Below are positions 17,215 through 26,538 of a stretch of DNA of 64,000 nucleotides, in pieces. Below the pieces are notes generated by a model that saw only the letters and a list, made by a program, of their open reading frames with translations, did no database searches and was not told the origin of the DNA. This DNA is from Sva-07 sp963716095. GTDB lineage: Bacteria > Actinomycetota > Acidimicrobiia > Acidimicrobiales > Ilumatobacteraceae. The translations under genes were made by a program, and so were the position numbers. Every line of letters begins with the position of its first letter. The stretch's first letter is position 1. The stretch spans positions 310,001 through 374,000 of the forward strand of contig CAVQSV010000018.1 of assembly GCA_963716095.1 (NCBI GenBank). Direction: 5' to 3'.

Positions 17215-18662
17215 TTCGGGGCCCTCCGTTCGAGTTCGGCGGCGGTTCGGAACATCCGTGACTCCTCCAGTGCCGGCGCCAGCACCTGCACGCCGACCGG
17301 AAGGCCGTCGTCGCCGGTACCGAACGGCACGCTCATGCCGGGGTCGCCGGTGAGGTTGGAGGGGATCGTGTACGTGTCGCACAGGTACATCGACATCGGG
17401 TCGGACGTCTTGTCGCCGAGGTGGAATGCCACGGTCGGCGATGCCGGGGTGAGCAGCACATCGGCACGTTCGTACGCAGCGGCGAAGTCGGCGGCGATCC
17501 GGCGGCGAACCTTGAGCGCCCGGCCGTAGTAGGCGTCGTAGTAGCCCGCCGACAGCGCGTAGGTCCCGAGCATGATGCGACGCTTCACCTCGGCACCGAA
17601 GCCATCGGTGCGTGTGGCCATGTACATCGCGTTGGTGTCGGGCGCTTCGACTCGGTGTCCGAACCGGACGCCGTCGTAGCGGGCGAGGTTGCTCGACGCC
17701 TCCGCGGGTGCGATCAGGTAGTAGGCGGTGAGGCCGTAGGTGAATGCGGGGACCTCGACGTCGACGATCTCGGCGCCTGCTTCGCGGAGGGCGTCGAACG
17801 CTTCGTCGAGCCGCGCAGCCACGTCGGGGCTCGCGCCTTCCGGCAGATCGGTGATACGGCCGACCCGCAGCCCCGCCACGCCCATGTCGAGCTGGCGGCT
17901 GATCTCGAGCGGACCCTGTCGGATCGACGTGGAGTCCATCTGGTCGTGGCCGGAGATCGCTTCGAGCACCAGCGCGGCGTCGGCGACGTCGTGCGTGAAC
18001 GGGCCGATCTGATCGAGGCTCGATGCGAATGCGACCAGCCCGTAGCGGCTGACCGCTCCGTAGGTCGGCTTGACGCCGACCACACCGCACAGCGCGGCGG
18101 GCTGGCGGATCGAGCCGCCGGTGTCGGAGCCGAGGCTGGCCGCGGCGAATCCGGCGGCGACGGCGGCGGCGGATCCACCGCTGGACCCTCCGGGGACTCG
18201 GCTGGTGTCGTGCGGGTTGCGGGTGGCGCCGAACGCCGAGTTCTCGGTGCTCGAGCCCATGGCGAACTCGTCGAGGTTCGTCTTGCCGACCACGATCGCG
18301 CCGGCCTCGCGCAGCTTGGTGACGACCGTGGCGTCGTAGGGCGGGCGCCAGCCGTCCAGGATCTTCGACGAACACGTCGTCGGGATCCCACGGGTACACA
18401 TGTTGTCCTTGAGCGCGATCGGCACGCCGGCGAGTGGGCCGGGGTCACGACCGACCGCGACGGCCTCGTCGATCTCGGCGGCCCGGGCACGGGCCTCGTC
18501 CGCGAGCACGAGGTTGAAGGCATGGATGTCGCCCTCGCGCTCGTCGATCGCTGCGAGGTGACGTTCGAGCACATCGGACGCACTGGTGACGTTGTTGCGG
18601 ACGTTCCAGGCGATGTCGGCGGCGCTCGACGGGAGATCGCCGGGGGTGGTCGAGTCGCTCAT
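17211..18662 (-). CDS. gatA: Aspartyl/glutamyl-tRNA amidotransferase subunit A
   Basis: Glutaminase of the amidation complex, amidase-signature family; 483 residues. The Ser-cisSer-Lys triad is visible: K85 in GVPIALKDNMC, S160 in VPGGSSGGSAAAVAAG and S184 in LGSDTGGSIRQPAA, the same spacing as in studied GatA proteins. Ammonia made here is channelled to GatB. It is 2 nt downstream of gatC and overlaps gatB by 4 nt, so the three subunits are made from one message. Confidence 0.96.
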   Translation of the reverse strand: MSDSTTPGDLPSSAADIAWNVRNNVTSASDVLERHLAAIDEREGDIHAFNLVLADEARARAAEIDEAVAVGRDPGPLAGVPIALKDNMCTRGIPTTCSSKILDGWRPPYDATVVTKLREAGAIVVGKTNLDEFAMGSSTENSAFGATRNPHDTSRVPGGSSGGSAAAVAAGFAAASLGSDTGGSIRQPAALCGVVGVKPTYGAVSRYGLVAFASSLDQIGPFTHDVADAALVLEAISGHDQMDSTSIRQGPLEISRQLDMGVAGLRVGRITDLPEGASPDVAARLDEAFDALREAGAEIVDVEVPAFTYGLTAYYLIAPAEASSNLARYDGVRFGHRVEAPDTNAMYMATRTDGFGAEVKRRIMLGTYALSAGYYDAYYGRALKVRRRIAADFAAAYERADVLLTPASPTVAFHLGDKTSDPMSMYLCDTYTIPSNLTGDPGMSVPFGTGDDGLPVGVQVLAPALEESRMFRTAAELERRAPK

Positions 18663-18664
18663 CG

Positions 18665-18967
18665 TCAATCCTCCAATCCGAGGATCGGCGGGACGCGAAA
18701 GCGCCCGTCCTCGGCGGCGGGGGCCGCAGCGAGCACTTCGTCCCGATCGAGGCAGTCCATCTCGATGTCTTCGCGCATCACGTTGGCGATCGGGGTGGGG
18801 TGCGTCATCGGCTCGACCCCGTCGAGATCGAGCGAGTCGATGTCGGCGAAGTGATCGAGCATGTCGCTCAGCTGATGGGTCGCCTGGTCGAGTTCGGTGT
18901 CGCTCAGGTTCAGCCGAGCGAGCTTGGCCACCTTGGCGACGGCCTCTGGGGTGATGCGGTCGGACAC
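18665..18967 (-). CDS. gatC: Aspartyl/glutamyl-tRNA amidotransferase subunit C
   Basis: 100 residues, the usual size. ITPEAVAKVAKLARLNLSD at the N-terminus and DVEPM-like (DGVEPMTHPTPIANVMRED) in the middle are the GatC signatures; the protein wraps around and stabilises GatA. The start is GTG at 18967, with TAGCGT 8 nt upstream (18976-18981), which makes it the promoter-proximal gene of gatCAB. Confidence 0.93.
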   Translation of the reverse strand: MSDRITPEAVAKVAKLARLNLSDTELDQATHQLSDMLDHFADIDSLDLDGVEPMTHPTPIANVMREDIEMDCLDRDEVLAAAPAAEDGRFRVPPILGLED

Positions 18968-18984
18968 GACGACTCACGCTACCG

Positions 18985-19135
18985 GCCACCCCATCCCGAA
19001 AAATGCGCGCCGGGCCGTCACGGGCGGGCAGATCTCGCGCACAGTTCGCCCGACCCCCAGTCTCCAATCCGAAACGTGCGCACGAGAACGTCACCAACGG
19101 GCCGATCCGCGCATTTTTCGGGGGTGGGGGGGGTG
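18985..19135. repeat. Large imperfect palindrome (MITE-like or intercistronic hairpin)
   Basis: CCCGAAAAATGCGCG (18995-19009) is perfectly inverted as CGCGCATTTTTCGGG (19108-19122). Inside it, TCTCGCGCACAGTTCG is inverted, with small gaps, around 19070-19088. Flanking CCACCCC and GGGGTGGGG extend the match. The 175-nt gap between gltA and gatC is almost entirely this structure. It could end gltA transcription, or be a non-autonomous mobile element; I cannot tell which. Confidence 0.6.
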
Positions 19136-19142
19136 GCGCCGG

Positions 19143-20261
19143 TCAGCAGGTGATGGGTGGGCCGACGTAGCGGCTGGACGGGCGGATGAGTTTGGCCGAT
19201 GCCGCCTGCTCGACGATGTGGGCACACCACCCGACCGTGCGGCTGACAGCGAACGTCGGCGTGAACATCGAGCGGGGCAGGCCAGCGGTCTCCATCACGA
19301 CCCCGGCATAGAACTCGACGTTGCTGGGCAGGGGGCGTCCAGGCTTGAGCTCGGCGAGCGTGACGAGGATTTCGGCCTCCACTGCGGTTGCCAACTCCAC
19401 CAGGTCGCCGCCGAGCCGCTCGGCCACCTCGCGCAACAGCGCTGAGCGCGGGTCCGGCGCCCGGTACACCGCGTGACCGAATCCCATGATCCGGCGACCC
19501 GCGGTCACCTCGCCGCGCACCCAGTCGGCGGCGCGATCGACCGTCCCGATCTCGTCGAGGGCGTCGAGGGCTCGGCTGGGTGCGCCTCCGTGCAATGGAC
19601 CTGCCAATGCACCGAGCGCCGCACACACTGCGTCTGCCGGATCGGCGCCGGTCGACGCCACGACGCGGGCCGTGAAGGTCGAGGCATTGAAGCCGTGATC
19701 GATCGTGAGGATCATGTACTGCTCGACAGCACGTGCAGCCACCGGCGTCGGCACCTCGCCGATCACCGCGTGGAGGTAGGCGGCTGCGTGGCCGAGCGAC
19801 CGATCCGGCTCCACCGGCGGGAGCCCACGTGCTGACCGGTGAAGTGCCGCGAGGATCATCGGGACGAGGGCGGCCAACCGCAGTGTCTGGGCGCGGCGTT
19901 CAGCATCATCGACGTCGATCACCGGCGACAGACCCAGACCAGCGGCCGACAGCACGGCACGCAGTTTCGACAGCATCGACGCGTCCTGGCGGGCAACGAC
20001 CTCGGTCAACTCCGCCAGGCCATCAGGCAAACGGCGCAGCGACGCGACGAGCTGTCGGAAGTCGCTCGCCTCGGTCGTGTCGGGAAGACGGCCTTCCCGG
20101 ACGAGGAACCACACCTCCTCGAACGATCGCGTGCGGGCGAGCTCGGTGGCGTCGTGTGCGCCGTAGTGGAAGAAGCCGCGGTCGCCGTCGACCGCTCCGA
20201 TCGAGGTCTCGGCTGCGATGACGCCGTTGAGTCCGGCGGGTACATCGATGAGTTGGGTCAT
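19143..20261 (-). CDS. Citrate synthase (CitA-like)
   Basis: Condenses acetyl-CoA with oxaloacetate; 372 residues, the size of the shorter actinobacterial CitA/methylcitrate synthase type. Catalytic residues are visible: His in GPLHGGAPSRAL and in IMGFGHAVYRAPDPR, Asp in the SNVEFYAGVV region (here Glu-Phe follows Val, close to the usual VDFYSG), and the DHGFNAST motif. VGWCAHIVEQ near the end binds substrate carboxylate. It shares a mirrored promoter with a second citrate synthase gene carrying a DNA-binding domain. A methylcitrate role cannot be excluded. Confidence 0.9.
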   Translation of the reverse strand: MTQLIDVPAGLNGVIAAETSIGAVDGDRGFFHYGAHDATELARTRSFEEVWFLVREGRLPDTTEASDFRQLVASLRRLPDGLAELTEVVARQDASMLSKLRAVLSAAGLGLSPVIDVDDAERRAQTLRLAALVPMILAALHRSARGLPPVEPDRSLGHAAAYLHAVIGEVPTPVAARAVEQYMILTIDHGFNASTFTARVVASTGADPADAVCAALGALAGPLHGGAPSRALDALDEIGTVDRAADWVRGEVTAGRRIMGFGHAVYRAPDPRSALLREVAERLGGDLVELATAVEAEILVTLAELKPGRPLPSNVEFYAGVVMETAGLPRSMFTPTFAVSRTVGWCAHIVEQAASAKLIRPSSRYVGPPITC

Positions 20262-20267
20262 GGACTC

Positions 20268-20342
20268 AGTGTCCGTTCGTCAACCTCGGTAATCAACATT
20301 GATTGAATCAATGTTGATTCGGTCAATCTCGGCGATCACACT
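20268..20342. promoter_or_regulatory. Mirror-image divergent promoters built on a 29-bp perfect palindrome
   Basis: AATCAACATTGATT (20291-20304), a central G, then AATCAATGTTGATT (20306-20319). Each outer TTGATT serves as a -35 box. Leftward, 17 nt separate it from GACACT (20268-20273), then 6 nt lead to the ATG at 20261. Rightward, 17 nt separate it from CACACT (20337-20342), then 6 nt lead to the GTG at 20349. Both genes start exactly 29 nt from the palindrome. One dimeric protein bound here would control both citrate synthase genes; the HTH-citrate synthase is the obvious candidate. Confidence 0.8.
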
Positions 20343-20348
20343 GATGCA

Positions 20349-21518
20349 GTGAGCACTCTGATCCGGTCGAACGAAGCTGCAGCGATCCTCGACGTCACCA
20401 AGGCAACCCTCTACGCCTACGTGAGCCGCGGGCGACTCGCCCGCACGATCGGCGCCGACGGCCGCACCTCGTTGTTCGCCCGCGACGAGGTCGAGCAGTT
20501 GGCGCAGCGCAGCCGGCGTGCGCCGACCGGTCCGCGGGCGACGATCGACGTCCAGATCTCCTCGGGCGTCACCGTGATCGACGAGACCTCGCTGAGTTAC
20601 CGGGGCCACGACGTGGCGGCCCTCGCCAGGGAACATTCCTTTGAGCAGGTGGCCGAACTGCTGTGGTCCGGCGAAGCCATCGACACCGCCACGACCTGGC
20701 CAGCACTCGACGCCGCCGAACGAAGCGCGCTCGGGCCGATCAGCAGCCTGATGCTCTCGCCAATCGGTCGAATGGCGACAGCCGCCCAGGTGCTCGCGCA
20801 ACTCCACGACGACGGTGCGCCGAGCCCCCGCGCCGAGCCCTCCCCCGTCGGCGCCGCTCGGCGGCTCCTGATTGCCACCCCGCTGGTGCTCGGCTCGACC
20901 CGGCGAACCGGCCGCTTCGCGGAGCGCCTGGCGGCCGCATGGCGTCGACGCCCATCGCCCGAGCTCGTCGATGCGATCGACACGGCCCTCGTGCTGCTGG
21001 CCGACCACGAATTGGCGACGAGCACGTTGGCGGTTCGAATCGCAGCGTCGGTTCGCACGTCGCCGTCGGTGGCATTCGCGGCCGGGCTCACCACGCTGGA
21101 AGGAGCGCTCCACGGGAGTGCGTCAGCCGAGGCGCACCGGTTCCTCGACGACTGCATCAACAGCGAGCCGTCGCTGCTGATGGAACAGCTCCGGGCACAG
21201 CGCCGCCCCATTCCGGGCTTCGGGCACAAGGTCTACCGGGGCGTCGATCCCCGATTCGCACCGCTGCTCGACCAGGTCCGTCGGCTCGATCCGGCCGGAG
21301 CGGAACTCGTCGACGGCGTCATCACCGAGGCCGGCCGGATCATGGCGCACCAACCGAACGTCGACCTCGCACTCGGCGCGCTCACGCGGGCTGCCGGGTT
21401 CGAGCCGGACACACCGATCTTCGCGGTGGCTCGGATCGCCGGTTGGGCCGCCCACTACGACGAGGAGTGCGCCGAACGGCCCGTGCGCTTCCGCGGCGTC
21501 GCCACGCCGCGACGCTGA
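20349..21518 (+). CDS. Citrate synthase-like protein with N-terminal MerR/excisionase-type HTH
   Basis: 389 residues. Residues about 4-52 (LIRSNEAAAILDVTKATLYA, YVSRGRLART, SLFARDEVEQLAQRS) form a helix-turn-helix of the excisionase/MerR type. The rest is a citrate synthase with the key residues kept: DHELATSTLAVRIA, ALHGSASAEAHRFL, PGFGHKVYRGVDPR, PNVDLALGAL and VARIAGWAAHYDEE. It may thus be a working enzyme, a sensor of acetyl-CoA, oxaloacetate or propionyl-CoA products, or both. The start is GTG 20349; an ATG at 20344 is followed at once by TGA. Fused proteins of this layout are, as I recall, annotated in other actinobacteria, but I know of no demonstrated regulatory role. Confidence 0.85.
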   Translation: MSTLIRSNEAAAILDVTKATLYAYVSRGRLARTIGADGRTSLFARDEVEQLAQRSRRAPTGPRATIDVQISSGVTVIDETSLSYRGHDVAALAREHSFEQVAELLWSGEAIDTATTWPALDAAERSALGPISSLMLSPIGRMATAAQVLAQLHDDGAPSPRAEPSPVGAARRLLIATPLVLGSTRRTGRFAERLAAAWRRRPSPELVDAIDTALVLLADHELATSTLAVRIAASVRTSPSVAFAAGLTTLEGALHGSASAEAHRFLDDCINSEPSLLMEQLRAQRRPIPGFGHKVYRGVDPRFAPLLDQVRRLDPAGAELVDGVITEAGRIMAHQPNVDLALGALTRAAGFEPDTPIFAVARIAGWAAHYDEECAERPVRFRGVATPRR

Positions 21519-21528
21519 CCACCGGCGA

Positions 21529-22020
21529 CTACGAGCGGCGGAACAAGCGTCGAAGGCCCTGCGATGACGATGCCGCAGGTGGCGTGGCGGTGTCGGGCAC
21601 CAAGGCATCGCTCGCGGGCACCTCTGGTTGGTTCGCCCGCCAACGCTCGACGATCGGTTCGGGATCGACCGTCCAGACGGTGGTCGGCGGTCCCGACACG
21701 GTATGGCTGTTGACGTAACGGATGCGTTCGTTGATGCGCTCGATGACCGCACGGAGTTCGTCCTCGGAGTCGGCGGCCTCCGCTTCGGCAACGGCAGCAT
21801 CGCGCTCGGCGCGGATCGCCAGCGTCGGTGGGACCCAGTTGACCCCCTCGCGACGGAGCTTCTCCTTGACCCACCAGTCGTCGTCGCGTGGCTCGCCGAG
21901 GCCGGGAATCGGCTTGCCCGAGCCCTCGAGGTTGTCGAGCATCCCCTCACGGCGGCCCTCGTCGAGCTGGCGCTCGATCCACGACTGCCATTCGACGCCC
22001 GGTGGCTTTCGTTCGGTCAC
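21529..22020 (-). CDS. DUF1992 (DnaJ-homologue C28-type) protein
   Basis: 163 residues. The N-terminal half, WQSWIERQLDEGRREGMLDN then LEGSGKPIPGL, matches DUF1992, found alone in bacteria and in human DNAJC28. Here there is no J domain. The remainder is helical with a basic C-terminus. The start is GTG 22020 with AGGAG 7 nt upstream. It lies tail to tail with the HTH-citrate synthase. Function unknown. Confidence 0.85.
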   Translation of the reverse strand: MTERKPPGVEWQSWIERQLDEGRREGMLDNLEGSGKPIPGLGEPRDDDWWVKEKLRREGVNWVPPTLAIRAERDAAVAEAEAADSEDELRAVIERINERIRYVNSHTVSGPPTTVWTVDPEPIVERWRANQPEVPASDALVPDTATPPAASSSQGLRRLFRRS

Positions 22021-22119
22021 GACGACTCCTGCATGGCGGTTCCCCAGGACTGGTCAATCGTACGCCAGCCGGCGCGGTGTCGGTTGACCGGTTCGATCCA
22101 TCCTGTTACTTTCCTTATC

Positions 22120-22131
22120 GGTTACTTAACC
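22120..22131. promoter_or_regulatory. Candidate ArsR operator
   Basis: GGTTACTTAACC is an inverted repeat (GGTTA/TAACC) 36 nt before the arsR-type gene, and GTTACTT is also repeated directly at 22105-22111. Autoregulation by the ArsR protein is inferred. Confidence 0.4.
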
Positions 22132-22167
22132 ACTACAGAAACCAAAGACGGAACAGAGGGAGATCGG

Positions 22168-22554
22168 GTGACGACACTGAATACGACGCTCGAGGAATCT
22201 CGGCTCGACGAGACGTTCGCCGCGCTCGCCAACTCGACCCGCCGGGCGATTCTTGCTCGACTTGCGAGCGGTGAGGCAACCGTCAACGAGCTCGCCGCCC
22301 CGTTCGACCTCACGCTCCCGGCGATCTCGAAGCACATCAAGGTGCTCGAACGCGCCGGGCTCGTCAGCCGGTCGCGGCGAGCCCAGTCTCGACCCTGCAC
22401 CATCGACGCAACCCCGCTCGCCGATGTCGCCGGTTGGACCGACCAGTACCGCCACATCTGGGACGACCGGTTCGACCGCATGGACGACTACGTCCGGACA
22501 CTGCAACCCACCGACACCGACACCGCCAACGACAAGGAAGCGACCCATGACTGA
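22168..22554 (+). CDS. ArsR family winged-helix regulator
   Basis: 128 residues. FAALANSTRRAILARLASGE, then VNELAAPFDLTLPAISKHIK and VLERAGLVSRSRRAQSR, are the classical ArsR/SmtB winged helix. The metal-binding cysteines of true ArsR are absent, as in the subfamily that pairs with AHSA1 proteins. The start GTG 22168 is preceded by GAGGGAG. The 3' end overlaps the next gene by 8 nt, so the two form one operon, a combination common in actinobacteria. Confidence 0.9.
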   Translation: MTTLNTTLEESRLDETFAALANSTRRAILARLASGEATVNELAAPFDLTLPAISKHIKVLERAGLVSRSRRAQSRPCTIDATPLADVAGWTDQYRHIWDDRFDRMDDYVRTLQPTDTDTANDKEATHD

Positions 22555-23032
22555 CACCAAGAGCGTTCGGATCGAACGCACCTTCGACGCACCGATCGAC
22601 CTGATCTGGGCGATGTGGACCGAACCGGAACACTTCGCCAACTGGTACGGCCCCATGGGCGCCACCATCCCCAAGGCCGACATGGACGTCAGGGTCGGTG
22701 GCGCCCGCCACATCGCGATGGAGATGGAGACACCCGGCGGGTCGATGCAGATGTACTTCGTCGGCGAGTACGTCGAGGTCGACCCGACGACCCGTCTCGT
22801 CTACACCGAGCACATGGCCGACGCCGACGGCAACGTCATGACCGCCGAACAGATGGGCATGCCCGAGGGAGCCCCGACCGAGACGTCGGTGATCGTCGAA
22901 CTCGAAGCACTCGGCGACCGCACCGCGATGATCCTCACCCACGTCGGCGTTCCCGCCGATTCGCCCGGCGCCCAGGGCTGGACCATGGCGATCGACAAGC
23001 TGGACGCACGCATCGCCTCGCTCCGCAGCTGA
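22547..23032 (+). CDS. SRPBCC / AHSA1-domain protein
   Basis: 161 residues. VRIERTFDAPIDLIWAMWTE, then PEHFANWYGPMG and YVEVDPTTRLVYTE, identify the START-like AHSA1 fold, with a hydrophobic ligand cavity. The ATG at 22547 lies inside the end of the ArsR gene. Pairing with ArsR suggests a ligand-responsive unit, but the ligand is unknown. Confidence 0.9.
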   Translation: MTDTKSVRIERTFDAPIDLIWAMWTEPEHFANWYGPMGATIPKADMDVRVGGARHIAMEMETPGGSMQMYFVGEYVEVDPTTRLVYTEHMADADGNVMTAEQMGMPEGAPTETSVIVELEALGDRTAMILTHVGVPADSPGAQGWTMAIDKLDARIASLRS

Positions 23033-23076
23033 CATCGATCACTGGTTTCTCGACCGACGCCGTCGGTGAGCTCCAC

Positions 23077-23714
23077 ATGCGATCACGGGGAGTGGAGCGG
23101 ACCGCTCCATGTGCCGATGGAGACGCATGGCAGTCTTCGGTGCCGACACGCACCGCACGCCCGCGGCGTCGGTGGCTGACGATCGTCGGCATCGTGTCGG
23201 GAGCTGCGGTCTCCTTGGCCGTTGTTGCTGGGGTGTTGTGGCCGACGCCGTCACCACCGACGAGCGGGTCGGCTCGCACGCCTGGCTACTCGGCGACGAT
23301 CGCCCGAACTCTGCACTTCGCTCGTACCGGCTGCCTGATGATGCCGACCAACGCTCGATAGCCCTGGACTACGGCCGTGAGCTCCACGACGACGGTTGGC
23401 AGGACATCGTGATTCAGTGCGACGGCAACCTGTTGTGGGTGAGCGCATTGAAGCGAACGCGAGTCAGGCTGATCGATTCGTTCACGATGAAGGTGAGCGT
23501 CCTGGTCAGCGACGGAGTCTTCCTGAAGGACCACGGCGATGCGGAGGCGACACTACGTTGCGGAGGGAGAGGCGTGAGCGTCTCCGTGACGGCGCCTCCT
23601 GTCAACGGAGACCCGAGGAACGACATCGAAGGAGTCCCGCCTTCGGTTGTCAGTGACTCCCGATGCGGTCTCGACTCCATCACCGGCGAAGAAGGCGACC
23701 TTCTCCCGGATTGA
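23077..23714 (+). CDS. Hypothetical single-pass membrane protein, probably frameshifted
   Basis: From ATG 23077 one frame gives a basic head (RTARPRRR) and a membrane helix WLTIVGIVSGAAVSLAVVAG, but it ends early at 23361. A second frame, ending at 23714, carries a soluble domain (DDADQRSIALDYGRELHDDG, WQDIVIQCDGN, VSVLVSDGVFLKDHGDAEAT). The simplest model is one anchored extracytoplasmic protein with a one-base shift between about 23270 and 23345. No family is recognised. Alternatively only the second half is expressed. Confidence 0.5.
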
Positions 23715-23801
23715 ACGGAACAACAGCCCCGAAGTCGGCCTGGAAGAGTGCGCTGGGCGCGTGTCAAGGGCAACTCTCGAGTGACGAGGTGAGTCGGGGC
23801 G

Positions 23802-25909
23802 TCACATGCCGGTGAGGTGAATCAGCACCGCCGATTCGGGGTGCATCACCGGCGGGCGGATGCCGTGGACGGCGAGTTGCCGTCCGGTGAGTTCGGTGCC
23901 GTCGGCGAGCCACGCTGGTTGCGACATCGCCATCCCCCACCGCTCCCCTGGCAGTGCAACGTGGCGGACCTGGTAGCGGCGATCGGGGTCGAGGCCCGGT
24001 AGGCGCAACGGCGGCGGAGTCAAGCTCGCTGCGGTCGCCATCTGGGCGAACGACACCACCGCCTCGGAGCGGTCGGCGGCGTAGACCCCGTGAGCGCAGT
24101 ACGCCTCCTCGGTGTCGAAGCGGACCACGTCACCGCTGTGCAGCAGCGGCCGGAAACGCTTGTGGATGGCGATCGCGTCCGGCCAGCTCGGCTCGTTCGG
24201 CATCGGAGAGGCGCGTCACGTTCCACTCGACGCCGAGGTGCCCGAACAGCGCCGTCGCCGCTCGGAACGCGATCGTGTGCCGACGGCCCGTCGTGTGCGC
24301 CCGCCGAGGACCGATGTGAGCGCCCATCACCTCCGGCGGGATCAGCATCGAGGCGCCGCGTTGGATGGTCTGGCGCTCGAGCGCATCGTTGCAGTCGCTG
24401 GTCCACACACGCTCGGCGCGCCGCAGGATCTCGTGGTCGACGCGGCCGCCACCGCTCGCACACGACTCGAACTCGACGTTCGGATGGCGGTCCCTCAGTT
24501 CGTCGAGCAGTGCGTAGACGGCGACGGTCTGGTCGATGTGTCCCAGCGGATCCGCTCGAGCCCGAGCCCTGGACGTGGTCGCGGTTCATGTCCCACTTCA
24601 CGTAGGCGATGTCGTGGTCTCGCAGCAGCGCGTCGAGCTGGCCGAGGATGTGGGCGAACGCATCGGGGTGGCCGAGATCGAGGACGAGTTGGTTGCGCCC
24701 GAGCACCGGTTCGTAGCCCTCGGTGATCAGCGCCCAGTCCGGATGGTTCCGGTACAGGTCGCTGTCGGGGTTGACCATCTCGGGTTCGACCCAGATCCCG
24801 AACTCCATGCCCAGGCCGGTGACATGGTCGATCAGCGGCCCGAGGCCATCTGGGTAGACGTCGGCGGAAACGACCCAGTCGCCGAGGCCGGAGGTGTCGT
24901 CTCGTCGTGATCCGAACCAGCCGTCGTCGAGCACGAAGCGTTCGATGCCGACCGATGCTGCGACGTCGGCGAGTTCGCGGAGCGTGTCGTCGTCGTGGCG
25001 GAAGTACACCGCCTCCCAGGTGTTCAACAGCACAGGGCGCGGTGACGTCGGATGTGCCGGGCTCTGTCGCGCCGCCCGGTGGAATCCCCACGTCGCCGGC
25101 GTGAGTCCGTCGGATGAGTGCACGCCCAGCACCTGCGGCGTGGTGTACGACTCGCCCGGTTCCAGCACGACTTCGCCGGGATGCAGCAGCTCCCCGGCCT
25201 GCACGTAGCGGCGGCCATCCGCAAGTCGCTCGGCGAGCATCGTGTGGTTGCCGCTCCATGCGAGATGCACGCCATGCACCCCGCCGATCCACTCGCCGAA
25301 GCCGCGCCGACCGGCGAACAGCAGCGGCGGGTGCTCGTGCGAGGTCCGGCCGCGCAGGTGCTCGGCGACGACGGCACCGTCGTTCCACGAGGTCCGGATC
25401 GGGTGGAACTCTCGGGCCCAACGACCTTCGAAGCGGAGCAGCTCGTCGGCCTCCTCGGGCAACGGCAAGCTGACCGTCAACGCATCGAGCGAGTACCGCC
25501 GATCTGCGATGTTCGTGAGCGTCGCCCGAACGCCGAGGACGTCGCCGACGGAGATCTCGGTCGCGATCGCCAACCCGGCCGCATCGTCGACGGCATCGAC
25601 CGTCAGCACTCCATCTGAGATGCGATGGCCCGACGGCACGAACCGTGGCGACCAATCGCGTCCACCGCCGCGACGCCCTGCGAGTCCTGGCCGTCCAGCG
25701 AAACCATCGGCATGCAGCGGCACGACGCCGACGGGCGCGACCGAACCCAACGCGCCCGCCACCGTCGGCCGCCCGAGTGCCGCCACCAGCGCGTCGAGAT
25801 CGGGGTCGGCGCCGAGCGGTTCGCCCCAGTGCACGATGCCCGGCGTGGCAGAGGAGACGTCGACCACGGCGTCGAAGGTTGCTCCGCGGAGGTGGACCAG
25901 ATCTGACAC
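23802..25909 (-). CDS. Alpha-galactosidase (glycoside hydrolase family 36), two frameshifts
   Basis: About 700 residues in three frame segments. The first (25909 to about 24541) holds the N-terminal beta-sandwich and the barrel start: ERFVLDDGWFGSRRDDTSGL, FGIWVEPEMVNPDSDLYR and the nucleophile motif YVKWDMNRD. The second (about 24540 to 24182) reads HIDQTVAVYALLDELRDRHP, ESCASGGGRVD and the acid/base motif VWTSDCNDALERQ. The third (to 23802) reads AIAIHKRFRPLLHSGDVVR and the C-terminal domain. One extra base near 24541 and one near 24181 account for the breaks. The start is taken as GTG 25909. Hydrolyses alpha-galactosides such as melibiose or raffinose; no sugar transporter is adjacent. Confidence 0.85.
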
Positions 25910-26042
25910 CGATCCAGTTGACCACGCTCGACCGCCGCGAACCGCCTCGGGCCTCTGCCGCCGGTGCGGTACGGAAGTGGGAACACGTCGGTCGCTGCCA
26001 TCATGAGCTGCATGGAGACGTCCACGCGGCTCGGTCACCGCT

Positions 26043-26453
26043 GTGAACGGCGTGGTCCACTCCGTGGCGGCGTGGTCCGACAGCGCCATGGTTTCGGCAG
26101 CCACCATCGATTCCGGTGTCGCATCAGCGGTGGCCGAGCTCGAAGGACACCGGCACGATGCATCGAAGGCAGCCGACCGAGTGGTCGATCCGCTGCGTCC
26201 GAGAACGCGGCACCTGTACCTCGGAACCGTCGGCACCAGCCGAGCCATGCAGGGCCGTGGACTCGGGACGATGACGTTGGCGCCGCTGTTCCGATCGAGC
26301 GACCAGGCCGGCCTCGACGTCTGGCTCGAGACGTCGACCGAATCGAACGTTGCGTTCTACGGACGACTCGGATTCGAGGTGGACGGCCATGTCACCATCG
26401 AAGGTGGCGGGCCCGACGTCTGGCTGATGCGCCGCCGGCCGACCGCAGGGTGA
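26043..26453 (+). CDS. GNAT family acetyltransferase, N-terminus missing or frameshifted
   Basis: The 136 visible residues hold the acetyl-CoA half: HLYLGTVGTSRAMQGRGLGT (the Q-x-x-G-x-G/A loop) and ETSTESNVAFYGRLGFEV. The stretch NGVVHSVAAWSDSA corresponds to mid-domain in full GNATs, so 50-70 residues are missing. Just upstream another frame reads HHELHGDVHAA, which would join well before VNGVVHSVAAW after a one-base shift near 26030, but I cannot trace it further. Substrate unknown. Confidence 0.7.
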   Translation: MNGVVHSVAAWSDSAMVSAATIDSGVASAVAELEGHRHDASKAADRVVDPLRPRTRHLYLGTVGTSRAMQGRGLGTMTLAPLFRSSDQAGLDVWLETSTESNVAFYGRLGFEVDGHVTIEGGGPDVWLMRRRPTAG

Positions 26454-26538
26454 GCGGGCGGGGGCTCCCTCCACCGTCCGGAACCGTCGTCACCCAGGGA
26501 GGGCTCCGACCTCGCGAACTCTGTGACACCCCCCGACG

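Noticed and set aside
15772..18399. Long fused reading of gatB upstream through gatA sequence
   Set aside because: The part above 17214 is an out-of-frame shadow of gatA; the true gatB start overlaps the gatA stop.
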